Positions 18,954 through 28,104 of a DNA stretch of 64,000 nucleotides are shown one piece after another. The position numbers were made by a program, and so were the translations under genes. Under the pieces are notes generated by a model. It had not been told where the DNA came from. It did not search any database and saw only the letters and a program-made list of their open reading frames with translations. Origin of the DNA: Faecalibacter macacae (GTDB taxonomy: Bacteria > Bacteroidota > Bacteroidia > Flavobacteriales > Weeksellaceae); the NCBI RefSeq assembly GCF_003687725.1, contig NZ_RDOJ01000006.1, positions 96,403 to 160,402 of the forward strand. Reading direction: 5' to 3'. Position 1 is the stretch's first letter. Each line of letters begins with the position of its first letter.

Positions 18954-19976
18954 ATGAAATATTTGTTTTTATTATTATCTAGTTTTTCGCTAGCTCAAAC
19001 ATATAAAGTTTTAAATGAAGAAAAATCCGATGTTAGTTTTCGTGGCTTAGCGGTAGAATCAGCAACTAATTTTGTAGTTTCTGGATCTAAAAATACAATT
19101 GGTAGAACTACAGATGGAGGTAAAACATTTAAATGGATCAATCCAACGGTTGTTGAAAATAGAGATTTTCGTGATATAGAAGTGTTGGGAAAAGATACGT
19201 ATTTAGCTATTGGGATTGACGCGCCAGCCTATATTATTTTAACAAAAGATGGTGGGAAAACGTGGAACAAAGTGTATGAAAATACTCAGAAAGGAATCTT
19301 TTTAGATGCAATTCATTATAACCCAAAAACAAAACAAATTATCGTATTAGGAGATCCAATTGAAGCTGGTAAACCTTTTGTTTTAACCTCTACAAGTACA
19401 GATCCAACGAAATGGACAATTGCAAAATCTTTAATGAATCAAGGTTTACGTCTTAAAAATCCAAAAGAAGCATTTTTTGCTTCAAGTGGTAGTAATTTAT
19501 ATGCAGACGATAAGCAAGTGTTAATCGTTTCTGGTGGAGCAGCATCTAATCTTTATCGTTATACACCAAAAGGTGGGCAGTTGTATACATTAGAAAAAAC
19601 AGCTTCTACCAATTCAGGAATCAATGGTATGGCATACGATGCAACGAATAATGTTGGATATTTAGTAGGTGGAGATTATACAAAACCTAATGAATCGAAG
19701 TATAATTTGTATAAATTTAAAATTAATGCTACAACAAATAAAATTGAATTTATTGATTCGTGGAAATATCCTGAAGGATATAAATCAGGTGTAACAATCT
19801 TAAGTAAAGATAAGGTTTTAGTTTGCGGCTATTCAGGGGTTGATTATTCTTCTGATGGTGGTCACAATTGGAAAATCATAACAAAAGATAGTTACAATAC
19901 TTGCAATGCCTCTCCTGATAAAAAATCGGTTATTTTGGTCGGTAATAAAGGTAAAATCGGAAAGGTTACTTTATAA
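18954..19976 (+). CDS. Secreted BNR/Asp-box beta-propeller protein (YCF48-like)
   Basis: 340 residues, signal peptide ending near SLAQ (residue 15). Asp-box motifs recur: TTDGGKTFKW, TKDGGKTWNK and SSDGGHNWKI, indicating a beta-propeller of the photosystem-assembly-factor/sialidase-like fold. Flavobacterial homologues are often labelled oxidoreductase without evidence; I see no cofactor-binding motif. Likely periplasmic or surface exposed. No sorting domain is visible at the C-terminus. Followed by its own terminator. Confidence 0.85.
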   Translation: MKYLFLLLSSFSLAQTYKVLNEEKSDVSFRGLAVESATNFVVSGSKNTIGRTTDGGKTFKWINPTVVENRDFRDIEVLGKDTYLAIGIDAPAYIILTKDGGKTWNKVYENTQKGIFLDAIHYNPKTKQIIVLGDPIEAGKPFVLTSTSTDPTKWTIAKSLMNQGLRLKNPKEAFFASSGSNLYADDKQVLIVSGGAASNLYRYTPKGGQLYTLEKTASTNSGINGMAYDATNNVGYLVGGDYTKPNESKYNLYKFKINATTNKIEFIDSWKYPEGYKSGVTILSKDKVLVCGYSGVDYSSDGGHNWKIITKDSYNTCNASPDKKSVILVGNKGKIGKVTL

Positions 19977-19997
19977 CCAAATTCAAATCTAAATATA

Positions 19998-20024
19998 AAT
20001 CCAGCTTTACGGCTGGATTTTTTT
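19998..20024 (+). terminator. Terminator after the BNR protein gene
   Basis: AATCCAGC (19998-20005) pairs with GCTGGATT (20012-20019), then T residues to 20024. Confidence 0.8.
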
Positions 20025-20106
20025 ATTTCAATTACTTTAAACTATTTTAATTTATTGTTTTGATGCGTATTATCTATTTTAAATTCATATTTATTAAACA
20101 TTTTTT

Positions 20107-20121
20107 TATCTAAATTAGATA
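20107..20121. promoter_or_regulatory. Perfect palindrome upstream of the SRPBCC operon (candidate operator)
   Basis: TATCTAAATTAGATA is a perfect inverted repeat around a central A, 18 bases before the ATG at 20140. Size and position fit the site of a small dimeric repressor, but no regulator gene is adjacent. Confidence 0.35.
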
Positions 20122-20139
20122 GTATAAAATCCAAGCAAT

Positions 20140-20586
20140 ATGAAAATTACAGCTCAAGCAAGTATACAGATTTTAAGACCTATTCACGAAGTGTATGAAG
20201 CGATTATCATGCCTGATAAAATGAGTACTTATTTTATTGAATCTTCATCTGGTCAGTTAGAAGCATATAAAACTGTGATTTGGAAATTTCCTGAATTCAA
20301 TGATACTTTTCCTGTGACTGGAATTTTAATGAAACCCAATGAATATATTTCGTTCGATTGGAGTGGTGGCGAAGATAATATGATGGTTGAAATTTATCTT
20401 GAAAAATTTGGAGAAGATTTTACAGTTATCAATGTCATCGAACACGAATTTAATTCGGATAAAGAAGGCATCGAACAAGCGATGCGACAAACTGGTGGTT
20501 GGGCTAATTTCTTGGCTTGTATGAAAGCGAGTTTAGAGTATGGAATCAATCTTCGTACAGGTGCTTTTGATTTTATGAAACCTTAA
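20140..20586 (+). CDS. SRPBCC (AHSA1-like) domain protein
   Basis: 148-residue single START/Bet v1-like domain of the AHSA1 group (activator of Hsp90 ATPase homologue). Typical pieces are IHEVYEAIIMPDKMSTYF near the N-terminus, ISFDWSGGED in the middle and the C-terminal helix starting GGWANFLACMKASLEYG. Proteins of this group bind hydrophobic ligands, and their function is usually unknown. First gene of a same-strand run to 23546 (SRPBCC, VOC, DUF1801 pair, DUF2461, PhnB-like), a gene assortment common in Bacteroidota. Confidence 0.85.
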   Translation: MKITAQASIQILRPIHEVYEAIIMPDKMSTYFIESSSGQLEAYKTVIWKFPEFNDTFPVTGILMKPNEYISFDWSGGEDNMMVEIYLEKFGEDFTVINVIEHEFNSDKEGIEQAMRQTGGWANFLACMKASLEYGINLRTGAFDFMKP

Positions 20587-20610
20587 AATTGATAAAATAA
20601 ACTACTATAA

Positions 20611-21006
20611 ATGGCTGAAAACACGAATAATTTCGGTAAAATACTTTGGTCTGATTTAACAGTTGAAAATGCTGATGAAATCAAAAATTTCTACAAAGAA
20701 GTTGTTGGTTGGGAAGAAAATACTGTACCGATGAAAGATGGCGAGGAGGATTATGTAGATTACGGAATGGGAAATAATGGCGAAGGTTCTGCCGGAATTT
20801 GTAATAAGCGTGGTAAACATAGTCATTTACCTTCGTAATGGATCATGTACATCAATGTAGAAAATGTTGAACATTCTTTGAGTAAGGTGATTGAATTAGG
20901 TGGGAAATTGATTCATGAAGCTCGTAAAAAAGATGGATCTTATTTTTATGTAATAGTTGAAGATCCAGCTGGTGCAGTTTTCGGTTTAGGAAATTTTAAT
21001 GCTTAA
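20611..21006 (+). pseudogene. VOC-family (glyoxalase-like) gene interrupted by an in-frame stop
   Basis: Codons 1-75 read as the first half of a VOC protein (MAENTNNFGKILWSDLTV, FYKEVVGWE, GICNKRGKHSHLPS) and stop at TAA 20836-20838. The same frame continues without a break for 55 codons: WIMYINVENVEHSLSKVIEL, EDPAGAVFGLGNFNA, stop at 21004-21006. Together they give 131 residues, the normal length of a two-motif VOC protein, and homologues usually have a Gln before the W, so a single CAA-to-TAA change explains it. Both halves are otherwise intact, implying a recent loss, readthrough, or a base-call error. Confidence 0.85.
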
Positions 21007-21009
21007 TTG

Positions 21010-21939
21010 ATGACGCAAACTTTTTCAACTATCGAGGAATATATTGCAACTTTTGAAGGTGATAAAAAAACTATTCTTCAATCGATTTCAGATTTTGTCC
21101 AAAAGATAGTTCCTGAGGCAAAAGCTATTATTAATTATAAAATGCCAACATATAAGCTAAATGGAAATTTAATTCATTTTGCTATGTTTAAAAATCATGT
21201 AGGAATTTATCCTGGTGATGAAATGATTGTACATTTTAAAGAAGATCTAAAGGCTTATAAAATAACAAAAGGAACAATTCAACTTCCATTAGACCAAGAT
21301 ATCCCTTTTGATTTACTTGAAAAAATAATTCTTTATAAAGCTGAAATTTTAAAAGACAAAGAAGTTCCAGATTGGAAAAAATACCACGATCAATATGCAG
21401 ATATTACTGAAAAATTAGTCGAAATTGTTTCTAAAACTGATTTAGTAAGAGAGTTTAAATGGGGCGGAGATATTTATACTTACAACGGTAAAAATGTTTT
21501 AGCTTTTAGTGGATTCAAAAATCATTATTCGTTATGGTTTCATAATGGAGTTTTCTTAGAAGATAAAGCAAAAGTTTTGATGTCTGCTAATGAAGAAAAA
21601 ACAAAAGGATTACGTCAATGGCGTTTTAAAACATTAGCAGATTTAGATGAAAAATTAATTGAAAAATATATCAAAGAAGCAATTCAGATTGCTAAAGATG
21701 GTAAAGAACTAATCATAGAAAAAGCTCCACCAAAAGAACCGCAAGGTATTTTAAAATATGCTTTAGAAGAGGATCAGGATTTTAGTTTAGCTTTTTTCGC
21801 TTTAACTCCAGGTAGACGAAAAGATTACATTGAATACATAGACGAAGCAAAACAAGAAAAAACCAAAATAACGAGGTTGGATAAAATTAAACCCTTGATT
21901 TTGGACGGAAAAGGATTAAACGATAAATACAAAAGCTAA
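21010..21939 (+). CDS. Fused DUF1801 + YdeI/OmdA-like protein
   Basis: 309 residues from ATG 21010 (an adjacent in-frame TTG at 21007 is less likely). Residues 1-115 form a YdhG-type DUF1801 domain (MPTYKLNGNLIHFAMFKNHVG); about 125-235 form a second DUF1801 domain of the YdeI type (FKWGGDIYTYNGKNVLAFSG); and the last 60 residues carry the OmdA-like helical tail (FFALTPGRRKDYIEYIDEAK). Each part is usually a separate protein of about 120-195 residues, so this is a fusion. The function of DUF1801 proteins is unclear (the Bacillus homologue has been called an iron chaperone). Cytosolic. Confidence 0.85.
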   Translation: MTQTFSTIEEYIATFEGDKKTILQSISDFVQKIVPEAKAIINYKMPTYKLNGNLIHFAMFKNHVGIYPGDEMIVHFKEDLKAYKITKGTIQLPLDQDIPFDLLEKIILYKAEILKDKEVPDWKKYHDQYADITEKLVEIVSKTDLVREFKWGGDIYTYNGKNVLAFSGFKNHYSLWFHNGVFLEDKAKVLMSANEEKTKGLRQWRFKTLADLDEKLIEKYIKEAIQIAKDGKELIIEKAPPKEPQGILKYALEEDQDFSLAFFALTPGRRKDYIEYIDEAKQEKTKITRLDKIKPLILDGKGLNDKYKS

Positions 21940-22400
21940 TGCAATATACAGCAACAAATGCACAAGAATATTTTGATGGAATTCCAGAAGAGCGTAAAGC
22001 AGGTTTCGAGAAATTATATCAAACCATAAAAGAGAATTTACCTTCTGGTTTTTCCGAGCATGTAAGTTATGGACATATCGGATTTGTAGTTCCGTTTACT
22101 ACTTACTCAAAAGGATATCATTGCGATGCTTCTCAACCTTTACCTTTTGTAGGAGTTGCTTCTCAGAAAAATCATATAGCGGTTTATCACATGGGAATTT
22201 ACATGAATCCAGAAATTTTAGATTGGTTTGTAACTGAATTTCCAAATCATTCTAAAAAGAAATTAGACATGGGGAAAAGTTGTATTCGATTCAAGAAAGT
22301 AGAGGATATTCCATACGATTTAATTGCTGAATTGTCAACTAAATTCACGGTAGATGATTATGTAAATTTGTACGAAAGTCTTTTAAAACCTAAAAAATAA
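21939..22400 (+). CDS. DUF1801 domain protein
   Basis: 153-residue single-domain protein; motifs are EHVSYGHIGFVVPF and KNHIAVYHMGIYMN, and the C-terminal MGKSCIRFKK block of the DUF1801 fold. Start overlaps the previous stop by one base (TAATG), so translation is probably coupled. Same operon as the fused DUF1801 protein; related in fold but not a close copy. Confidence 0.85.
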   Translation: MQYTATNAQEYFDGIPEERKAGFEKLYQTIKENLPSGFSEHVSYGHIGFVVPFTTYSKGYHCDASQPLPFVGVASQKNHIAVYHMGIYMNPEILDWFVTEFPNHSKKKLDMGKSCIRFKKVEDIPYDLIAELSTKFTVDDYVNLYESLLKPKK

Positions 22401-22403
22401 GTA

Positions 22404-23060
22404 ATGACAAATTTGTTCGATTTTCTACATCAATTAGAGCGAAATAATAACAGAGAATGGTTTACAGAAAATAAACCAGCCTATGAAATTGCTAAAAAGG
22501 AGGCGGATACAATTTTTGAAGAAGTTTATGAAGCTTTGTCAGAAATAGAAGCTTTGCAACCTTTAAAAAAATATCGTATTTATCGTGATGTTCGATTTTC
22601 TTTAGATAAAACACCTTATAAAACTCATTTTTCAGCTTTTGTTGGTCGTAAAAAACCGAAAGATAGAGGTGGTTTTTATATTCATTTTGAAAATGGAAAT
22701 TGTTTTATCGGAGGAGGATTTTGGGGACCTGAAAAAGACGATTTATTTCGAATTAGAAAAGCCATTGATTCGTCATCTGAATTAGAAAAATTATTAAATG
22801 ATAAAAAGTTAGTAAATGCTTTTGGAGAATTATATGGAGATGAATTAAAAACTGCTCCTAAAGGTTTTCCGAAAGATCATGCTCGTATTCATCTTTTAAG
22901 AAAGAAACAATTTTTATTGATCAAGAAGTTTGAAGATGATGAAATTTTTCAGTCAGATTTTCCTCAAAAAGTAGTAGACGCATATCAAATTTTATTACCA
23001 TTTTATCATTACATGACTGAAGTTTTAACGATAAATGAAAATGGAGAATCTTTAATCTAA
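22404..23060 (+). CDS. DUF2461 family protein
   Basis: 218 residues matching the widespread DUF2461 (TIGR02453) family from end to end: FLHQLERNNNREWFTENK near the N-terminus, the RIYRDVRFSLDKTPYKTHF block, GGFYIHF and FIGGGFWGPEKDDLFRIRKAI. Function unknown; no signal peptide. Starts three bases after the upstream stop. Confidence 0.9.
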   Translation: MTNLFDFLHQLERNNNREWFTENKPAYEIAKKEADTIFEEVYEALSEIEALQPLKKYRIYRDVRFSLDKTPYKTHFSAFVGRKKPKDRGGFYIHFENGNCFIGGGFWGPEKDDLFRIRKAIDSSSELEKLLNDKKLVNAFGELYGDELKTAPKGFPKDHARIHLLRKKQFLLIKKFEDDEIFQSDFPQKVVDAYQILLPFYHYMTEVLTINENGESLI

Positions 23061-23087
23061 AATACAAAACCACATAAAAGTATTACA

Positions 23088-23546
23088 ATGGCTAAAATTC
23101 ATGCTTATTTAAATTTTAATGGAAACTGTGCTGAGGCATTTAGTTTCTATGAAGGCGTTTTCAACACAAAGAATGTTGGAATTTATAAAATGGGAGATAT
23201 GCCTCCGATGGAAGGAGCGCCTGCTATTCCAGATTCGGCAAAGGAAAAAGTAATGCATACAGCACTTTTTATCAATGAAACTACAATGATTATGGGTTCT
23301 GATGTAGTTCCAGAATTTGGACATCAGTACCAAGCTGGTAATAATGTCTATGTGATGTTAGATACCGAAACGGCTGAAGAAGCAAAATCGATTTATGAAA
23401 AATTATCCGTAAATGCGCAACGAATGGAAATGCCTTTGGGAGAGCAATTTTGGGCTGAATTGTATGCTTCGTTTGCAGACCAATTCGGAATTAATTGGAT
23501 GATTCATTTCGAAGGAAATAAAGCACAAAAATGCGAAGATGAATAA
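23088..23546 (+). CDS. PhnB-like VOC family protein
   Basis: 152 residues resembling PhnB/3-demethylubiquinone methyltransferase-like VOC proteins: YLNFNGNCAEAFSFYEGVF, GDMPPMEG, VMHTALFINETTMIMGSDV and the C-terminal WAELYASFADQFGINWMIHF. The name PhnB is misleading since no phosphonate genes are near; function is unknown. Last gene of the operon. Confidence 0.85.
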   Translation: MAKIHAYLNFNGNCAEAFSFYEGVFNTKNVGIYKMGDMPPMEGAPAIPDSAKEKVMHTALFINETTMIMGSDVVPEFGHQYQAGNNVYVMLDTETAEEAKSIYEKLSVNAQRMEMPLGEQFWAELYASFADQFGINWMIHFEGNKAQKCEDE

Positions 23547-23548
23547 TT

Positions 23549-23581
23549 AAAAATCCCCTCAAGAATTGAGGGGATTTTTTT
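23549..23581. terminator. Bidirectional terminator
   Basis: AAAATCCCCTCAA pairs with TTGAGGGGATTTT with T runs on either strand; closes the SRPBCC operon and the converging DUF805 gene. Confidence 0.85.
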
Positions 23582-23928
23582 TAGTTGTTACCTAGCTCTT
23601 CTAAATTAAGTGCTGTATTACCAATTCCTTTCGGATTTTCTCCATATTCGTTTTCTCCATGTTCACCATCTCCGAATAACATCCATAATCCATAAAACGG
23701 GATTAATTGATACCACCCACTATTACCTCTATCGTGGCATCTTTTCGCTCCTTGCGCAATAATAAACCAAACGAATGGTACATATAAAATAATTGCTATC
23801 CAAACTAAAGATTCATTTATTTCTAATAGAATTGATGGTATAATACATATTATAGCATATATAATGTAGGAAAGTCCGTACTCTAATCTTCTAATTCTTC
23901 CTTCAAAAGAAAATGGGTTTTTAAACAT
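23581..23928 (-). CDS. DUF805 membrane protein
   Basis: 115 residues from the ATG at 23928, chosen because DUF805 proteins begin with a short amphipathic FKNPFSFEGRIRR-type segment; an in-frame ATG 12 codons upstream adds an atypical extension. Three hydrophobic helices follow, then the family signature AKRCHDRGNSGWYQLIPFYG and a polar Gly/Glu/Asn tail. Inner membrane, function unknown. Confidence 0.88.
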   Translation of the reverse strand: MFKNPFSFEGRIRRLEYGLSYIIYAIICIIPSILLEINESLVWIAIILYVPFVWFIIAQGAKRCHDRGNSGWYQLIPFYGLWMLFGDGEHGENEYGENPKGIGNTALNLEELGNN

Positions 23929-24089
23929 ATTATTGATTTTTATATATTTAAATCTTTTATGCAATAATGTATAAAAGATTTAAATATATGATTAAAATCG
24001 TATAATTTGATTTATTTTTCTTCATTCAAAACAATTCTCGATATTGTTAAATAAGACTTAAATGTCTTTTTTTACAATAATAATTTGCC

Positions 24090-24097
24090 GAAATTTG
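24090..24097 (+). promoter_or_regulatory. Shared GAAATTTG box, ligase 1
   Basis: GAAATTTG, one mismatch from TAnnTTTG, 22 bases before the ATG. The same octamer precedes ligases 3 and 4. Confidence 0.4.
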
Positions 24098-24118
24098 ATT
24101 TTTATACAAAATCATCAA

Positions 24119-25885
24119 ATGAAAAATCCAACTAGAGTTTTCGACCTTCCTTATTTTCAATTAAAAAAATACAACGAAATTGATATCTTCAGTTCCAAAA
24201 CTGATGGTACTTGGCAAGGAATCAAAACAAAAGACTTCATTCAACGTGTAAATAACATTTCAAAAGGTTTATATGCTTTAGGTGTTCGTCCAAACGATAA
24301 AGTTGCAATGATTAGCGAAAATCGTTTAGAATGGAATTTAGTTGATTTTGCAATACAGCAAATTGGTGCTGTTGTAGTAGCTGTATATCCAAATATTTCG
24401 GATAATGATTATGAGTATATTTTTAATCATTCCGAAATTAAATATTGCTTAGTTAGCAACGATTCTTTATATCAACGTCTTTTAAATCTAAAGGATAAAA
24501 TTCCTACGTTAAAAAACGTTTTTACATTTAATTCTTATCCACATATTCCGCATTGGTTTGATATGATTAAGGAAGGAATTCATGTGGAAGATGCAATTTT
24601 AGATGATTTAAAAGCGAATGTCAAAACAGATGATTTAGCAACTATCATTTATACTTCTGGTACAACTGGCGATCCCAAAGGAGTTATGTTAACGCATAAA
24701 AATCTTTTATCGGATGTTATTAGTTCAGAATATTCGTTTCCAATTACGGCTTACGATCGTGCATTAACTTTTTTACCTGCATGTCATGCCTACGAACGTG
24801 TTTTTCAATACGTTTATATCTACATGGGAGTTTCGATTTATTTTGCTGAATCCATGGAGGTAATTGGTGAGAATATGAAAGAAGTTAAACCTCATATTTT
24901 TTCTGCTGTTCCTCGTGTTTTAGAAAAAGTTTTTGATAAAATCATGGCAACTGGAGAGCAGTTAACAGGTTTAAAAAGAGCTTTATTTTTCTGGGCGATT
25001 AAATTAGGTGAGCAATATGATGTAGATCAATCTAAACATTCAGCTTGGTATAAATTTCAATTGAATATTGCACGTAAATTAATCTTTTCAAAATGGAAAG
25101 ATGCATTAGGTGGTAATATTAAAGGTGTAGCATCTGGTTCAGCTACTTTACAAGAGCGACTTTTAAAAATTTATTTAGCTGCCGGGATTCCAATTTGGGA
25201 AGGTTATGGTTTAACTGAAGCTGCGCCTTGTGTGTCTGTAAACTGTATTAAACGTGGAATTAAGATCGGAACTGTTGGTATTCCTTTAATCAATATTGAT
25301 GTAAAATTAGCTGAAGACGGAGAAATCTTAGTCAAAGGTGATAATGTAATGAAAGGGTATTTTAAAAATCCTGAAGCTACTGCTGAAGTGATTAAAGATG
25401 GATGGCTACACACAGGTGATATTGGAGTATTTGAAGGGGAATTTTTAAAGATTATCGACCGTAAAAAGGAAATGTTTAAAACTTCTGGAGGTAAATATAT
25501 CGTTCCACAACAGATCGAGAAAAAAATGGTTGAATCTAAATTCATAGAACAAGCCATGGTAATTGGTGAAGGAAAGCATTATCCTGTTGCTTTAATTGTA
25601 CCTAGTTATTCTAATTTGTTGGATTGGGCGAAAGCTGATAATAACGATTTAATTAATTTACCAAAGAAAGAGTTTTTATTGCATGATAAAGTAATTGCTA
25701 AAATTCAGGCAGAGGTTGATTCTTCCAATAATTACTTCGGTAATTGGGAAAAAGTAAAACGATTTGGTATACTTCCTGAAGAATTTACAATAGAAACTGG
25801 CGAATTAACCCCAACGTTAAAACTGAAAAGAAAGATAATTTTAGAAAAATTTGATTCAGAGATTCAAAAAATATACGCTAAATAA
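24119..25885 (+). CDS. Long-chain acyl-CoA synthetase, paralogue 1
   Basis: 588 residues. Adenylate-forming enzyme of the long-chain acyl-CoA ligase group (FadD15-like): P-loop YTSGTTGDPKG, YGLTEAAP, GWLHTGDIG, DRKKEMFKTSGGKYIVP and the C-terminal catalytic lysine in GELTPTLKLKRK. It activates fatty acids with ATP and CoA. Start set at 24119 (MKNPTRVFDLPY) because the four paralogues align from there; the ATG at 24062 lies upstream of the probable promoter box. First of four tandem copies. Confidence 0.9.
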   Translation: MKNPTRVFDLPYFQLKKYNEIDIFSSKTDGTWQGIKTKDFIQRVNNISKGLYALGVRPNDKVAMISENRLEWNLVDFAIQQIGAVVVAVYPNISDNDYEYIFNHSEIKYCLVSNDSLYQRLLNLKDKIPTLKNVFTFNSYPHIPHWFDMIKEGIHVEDAILDDLKANVKTDDLATIIYTSGTTGDPKGVMLTHKNLLSDVISSEYSFPITAYDRALTFLPACHAYERVFQYVYIYMGVSIYFAESMEVIGENMKEVKPHIFSAVPRVLEKVFDKIMATGEQLTGLKRALFFWAIKLGEQYDVDQSKHSAWYKFQLNIARKLIFSKWKDALGGNIKGVASGSATLQERLLKIYLAAGIPIWEGYGLTEAAPCVSVNCIKRGIKIGTVGIPLINIDVKLAEDGEILVKGDNVMKGYFKNPEATAEVIKDGWLHTGDIGVFEGEFLKIIDRKKEMFKTSGGKYIVPQQIEKKMVESKFIEQAMVIGEGKHYPVALIVPSYSNLLDWAKADNNDLINLPKKEFLLHDKVIAKIQAEVDSSNNYFGNWEKVKRFGILPEEFTIETGELTPTLKLKRKIILEKFDSEIQKIYAK

Positions 25886-25888
25886 TTC

Positions 25889-25915
25889 AGAAGCTTCCAA
25901 TTGGAAGCTTTTTTT
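25889..25915 (+). terminator. Terminator after ligase 1
   Basis: AAGCTTCCAA and TTGGAAGCTT form a perfect palindrome followed by five T residues. Confidence 0.85.
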
Positions 25916-26103
25916 ATCTGTCTTGATTAAATAAAATCATTTTAATATTATTTATTATTATCTCAATAATACTTACTAATATTGTTAATTAATTATGTAT
26001 TTAGAATAAAAAGGCATGAAATTTTAAAAATTTATTATTCTTGCATAGGAAAATTAAATTTTTAGTTGATATTTGTTTCTATCAAAACCATAAAGAATTT
26101 ATT

Positions 26104-27870
26104 ATGAATCAACCAAAAAGATTGTTTGATTTACCTTACCGACAATTAGAATTATTTCCTAACCTAAACATGCTTAATACAAAAGTTGATGGGCAATGGA
26201 AAGCTATTTCATCAAGTCAGTTTATTGACATGGTGAACGAAGTTTCACGTGGACTTATAGCAGTTGGTGTAAAGCCGGGTGAAAAAGTTGGTTTAATCTC
26301 GGAAAATCGTTTAGAATGGAATGTTATCGATTTTGCTATTCAGCAAGTTGGTGGAGTTGTTGTAGCAATCTATCCAAATATTTCCGATTCTGATTACGAA
26401 TATATTTTTAAAGATGCGAACATCAAAGTTTGTTTCGTTAGTAACGATAATTTATACGATCGTATCAATACTTTAAAATCTCAATTACCTACTTTAGATA
26501 AGTTATTCATGATTAATTCCTCTCAAGGAAAAACGAATTGGAATGAATTAAAGAAAGTTGGTAATGCGATTAATCAATCAGAAGTTGAAGCTTCAAAAGA
26601 GGCAGTTAAAGAAGATGATTTAGCTACTTTAATTTATACTTCTGGTACAACAGGAAATCCAAAAGGTGTGATGTTATCACACAAAAATATTCTGAGTAAT
26701 TCGATGGCAGCTGATCGGCCAACGCCTACAAAAGCATACGATAAATCGTTGACATTTTTACCTGCTTGCCATGCGTACGAACGTATGATTCAGTATCTGT
26801 ACATGTACAAAGGAATGCAAGTTTACTTTGCCGAATCGATGGATACGATTGGTGAAAATATGAAGGAAGTTCAGCCAGATATGATTTCTGCAGTTCCTCG
26901 TTTACTTGAAAAAGTATACGAAAAAATCATGGCAAAAGGAAATGAATTAACAGGTTTTAAGCGTAAGTTATTCTTTTGGGCTGTTGAAGTCGGAGAAGCT
27001 TATGATCCAGATCCAACAAAGCGAGATTTTTTCTACGACATCAAATATGCTATTGCACATAAATTAGTTCTTTCAAAATGGAAAGAAGGTTTAGGCGGAA
27101 ATTTAGGAGCTGTTTGTTCAGGAAGTGCTGCTTTAAATCAACGTTTAATGCGTTTATATTTTGCTGCAAAAGTAAATGTGTACGAAGGTTATGGTTTAAC
27201 AGAAGCTTCACCTTTAATTTCAGTAAATTCATACCAAGATGGTGTTTTAATCGGAACGGTTGGACCTGCAATTCCTGGTGTTGAGTTTAAGTTAGCTGAT
27301 GATGGTGAAATTATGGTAAAAGGTCCTAATGTAATGTTAGGATACTACAATAATCCAGAAGCAACTGCTGAAGTTTTAAAAGAGGGATGGTTATATACAG
27401 GTGATATTGGAGAAATTATCGATAATAAATTCCTGAAAATTGTTGACCGTAAGAAAGAAATGTTCAAGACTTCTGGTGGAAAATATATTGTTCCCACTGC
27501 AATCGAATCTAAAATGGTCGAATCTGATTATATCGAACAAATGATGGTTATTGGTGAAAATCATAAATTTCCAGCAGCATTAATTGTCCCTTCTTATCAA
27601 AATTTATTGGATTGGGCTAAAACAAATGCTAAAGATTTGATTACGTCAACTAAAGAAGATTTCTTTAAGTCTGAAGCAGTTTACAATAAAGTAATGCAAG
27701 AAGTAGAGAAAGGAAATGCTAATCTTGGAAATTGGGAGAAAATTAAAAAAGTAGCAATATTATCTAACGAATTTACAATTGATGGTGGTGAATTAACTCC
27801 AACTTTAAAATTAAAACGTAAAGTAATTATTGAAAAATATAAAAAAGAGATTGAAGAAATTTATCAATAG
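26104..27870 (+). CDS. Long-chain acyl-CoA synthetase, paralogue 2
   Basis: 588 residues with the same motif set: YTSGTTGNPKG, YGLTEASP, GWLYTGDIG, DRKKEMFKTSGGKYIVP, GELTPTLKLKRK. Most like paralogue 1. The start is ATG 26104 (MNQPKRLFDLPYRQ); an in-frame TTG at 26041 overlaps a TATTCTTG box (26036-26043) that looks like its -7 element, so it cannot be in the message. Own promoter and terminator. Confidence 0.9.
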   Translation: MNQPKRLFDLPYRQLELFPNLNMLNTKVDGQWKAISSSQFIDMVNEVSRGLIAVGVKPGEKVGLISENRLEWNVIDFAIQQVGGVVVAIYPNISDSDYEYIFKDANIKVCFVSNDNLYDRINTLKSQLPTLDKLFMINSSQGKTNWNELKKVGNAINQSEVEASKEAVKEDDLATLIYTSGTTGNPKGVMLSHKNILSNSMAADRPTPTKAYDKSLTFLPACHAYERMIQYLYMYKGMQVYFAESMDTIGENMKEVQPDMISAVPRLLEKVYEKIMAKGNELTGFKRKLFFWAVEVGEAYDPDPTKRDFFYDIKYAIAHKLVLSKWKEGLGGNLGAVCSGSAALNQRLMRLYFAAKVNVYEGYGLTEASPLISVNSYQDGVLIGTVGPAIPGVEFKLADDGEIMVKGPNVMLGYYNNPEATAEVLKEGWLYTGDIGEIIDNKFLKIVDRKKEMFKTSGGKYIVPTAIESKMVESDYIEQMMVIGENHKFPAALIVPSYQNLLDWAKTNAKDLITSTKEDFFKSEAVYNKVMQEVEKGNANLGNWEKIKKVAILSNEFTIDGGELTPTLKLKRKVIIEKYKKEIEEIYQ

Positions 27871-27890
27871 CTTCTATTCTTTTAAATTAT

Positions 27891-27933
27891 AAAAAGTGAT
27901 TTGAGTTAAAATTATTCAAATCACTTTTTTTTT
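27891..27933 (+). terminator. Terminator after ligase 2
   Basis: AAAAAGTGATTTGA pairs with TCAAATCACTTTTT; loop of about 11 bases; nine T residues at the end. Confidence 0.8.
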
Positions 27934-28070
27934 CGTATATTATTTTAGAGTTTATGAATCTTAGATAAATAAGATAGTTTTTTATTTAATATGAAATTGT
28001 ACTCCAGCTATATAATAAATTTTCGTTAACGAATATTTAAGAAAAATTTAATATTGTGGAAAAATATCAC

Positions 28071-28078
28071 GAAATTTG
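28071..28078 (+). promoter_or_regulatory. Shared GAAATTTG box, ligase 3
   Basis: ACGAAATTTGC at this position parallels the sequences before ligases 1 and 4; 27 bases before the ATG. Confidence 0.4.
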
Positions 28079-28104
28079 CACTCTTTTTTGGAAAATATAA
28101 ACAG

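Noticed and set aside
26041..26103. TTG start extension of ligase 2
   Set aside because: Overlaps the likely -7 box and is absent from the alignment of the four paralogues.
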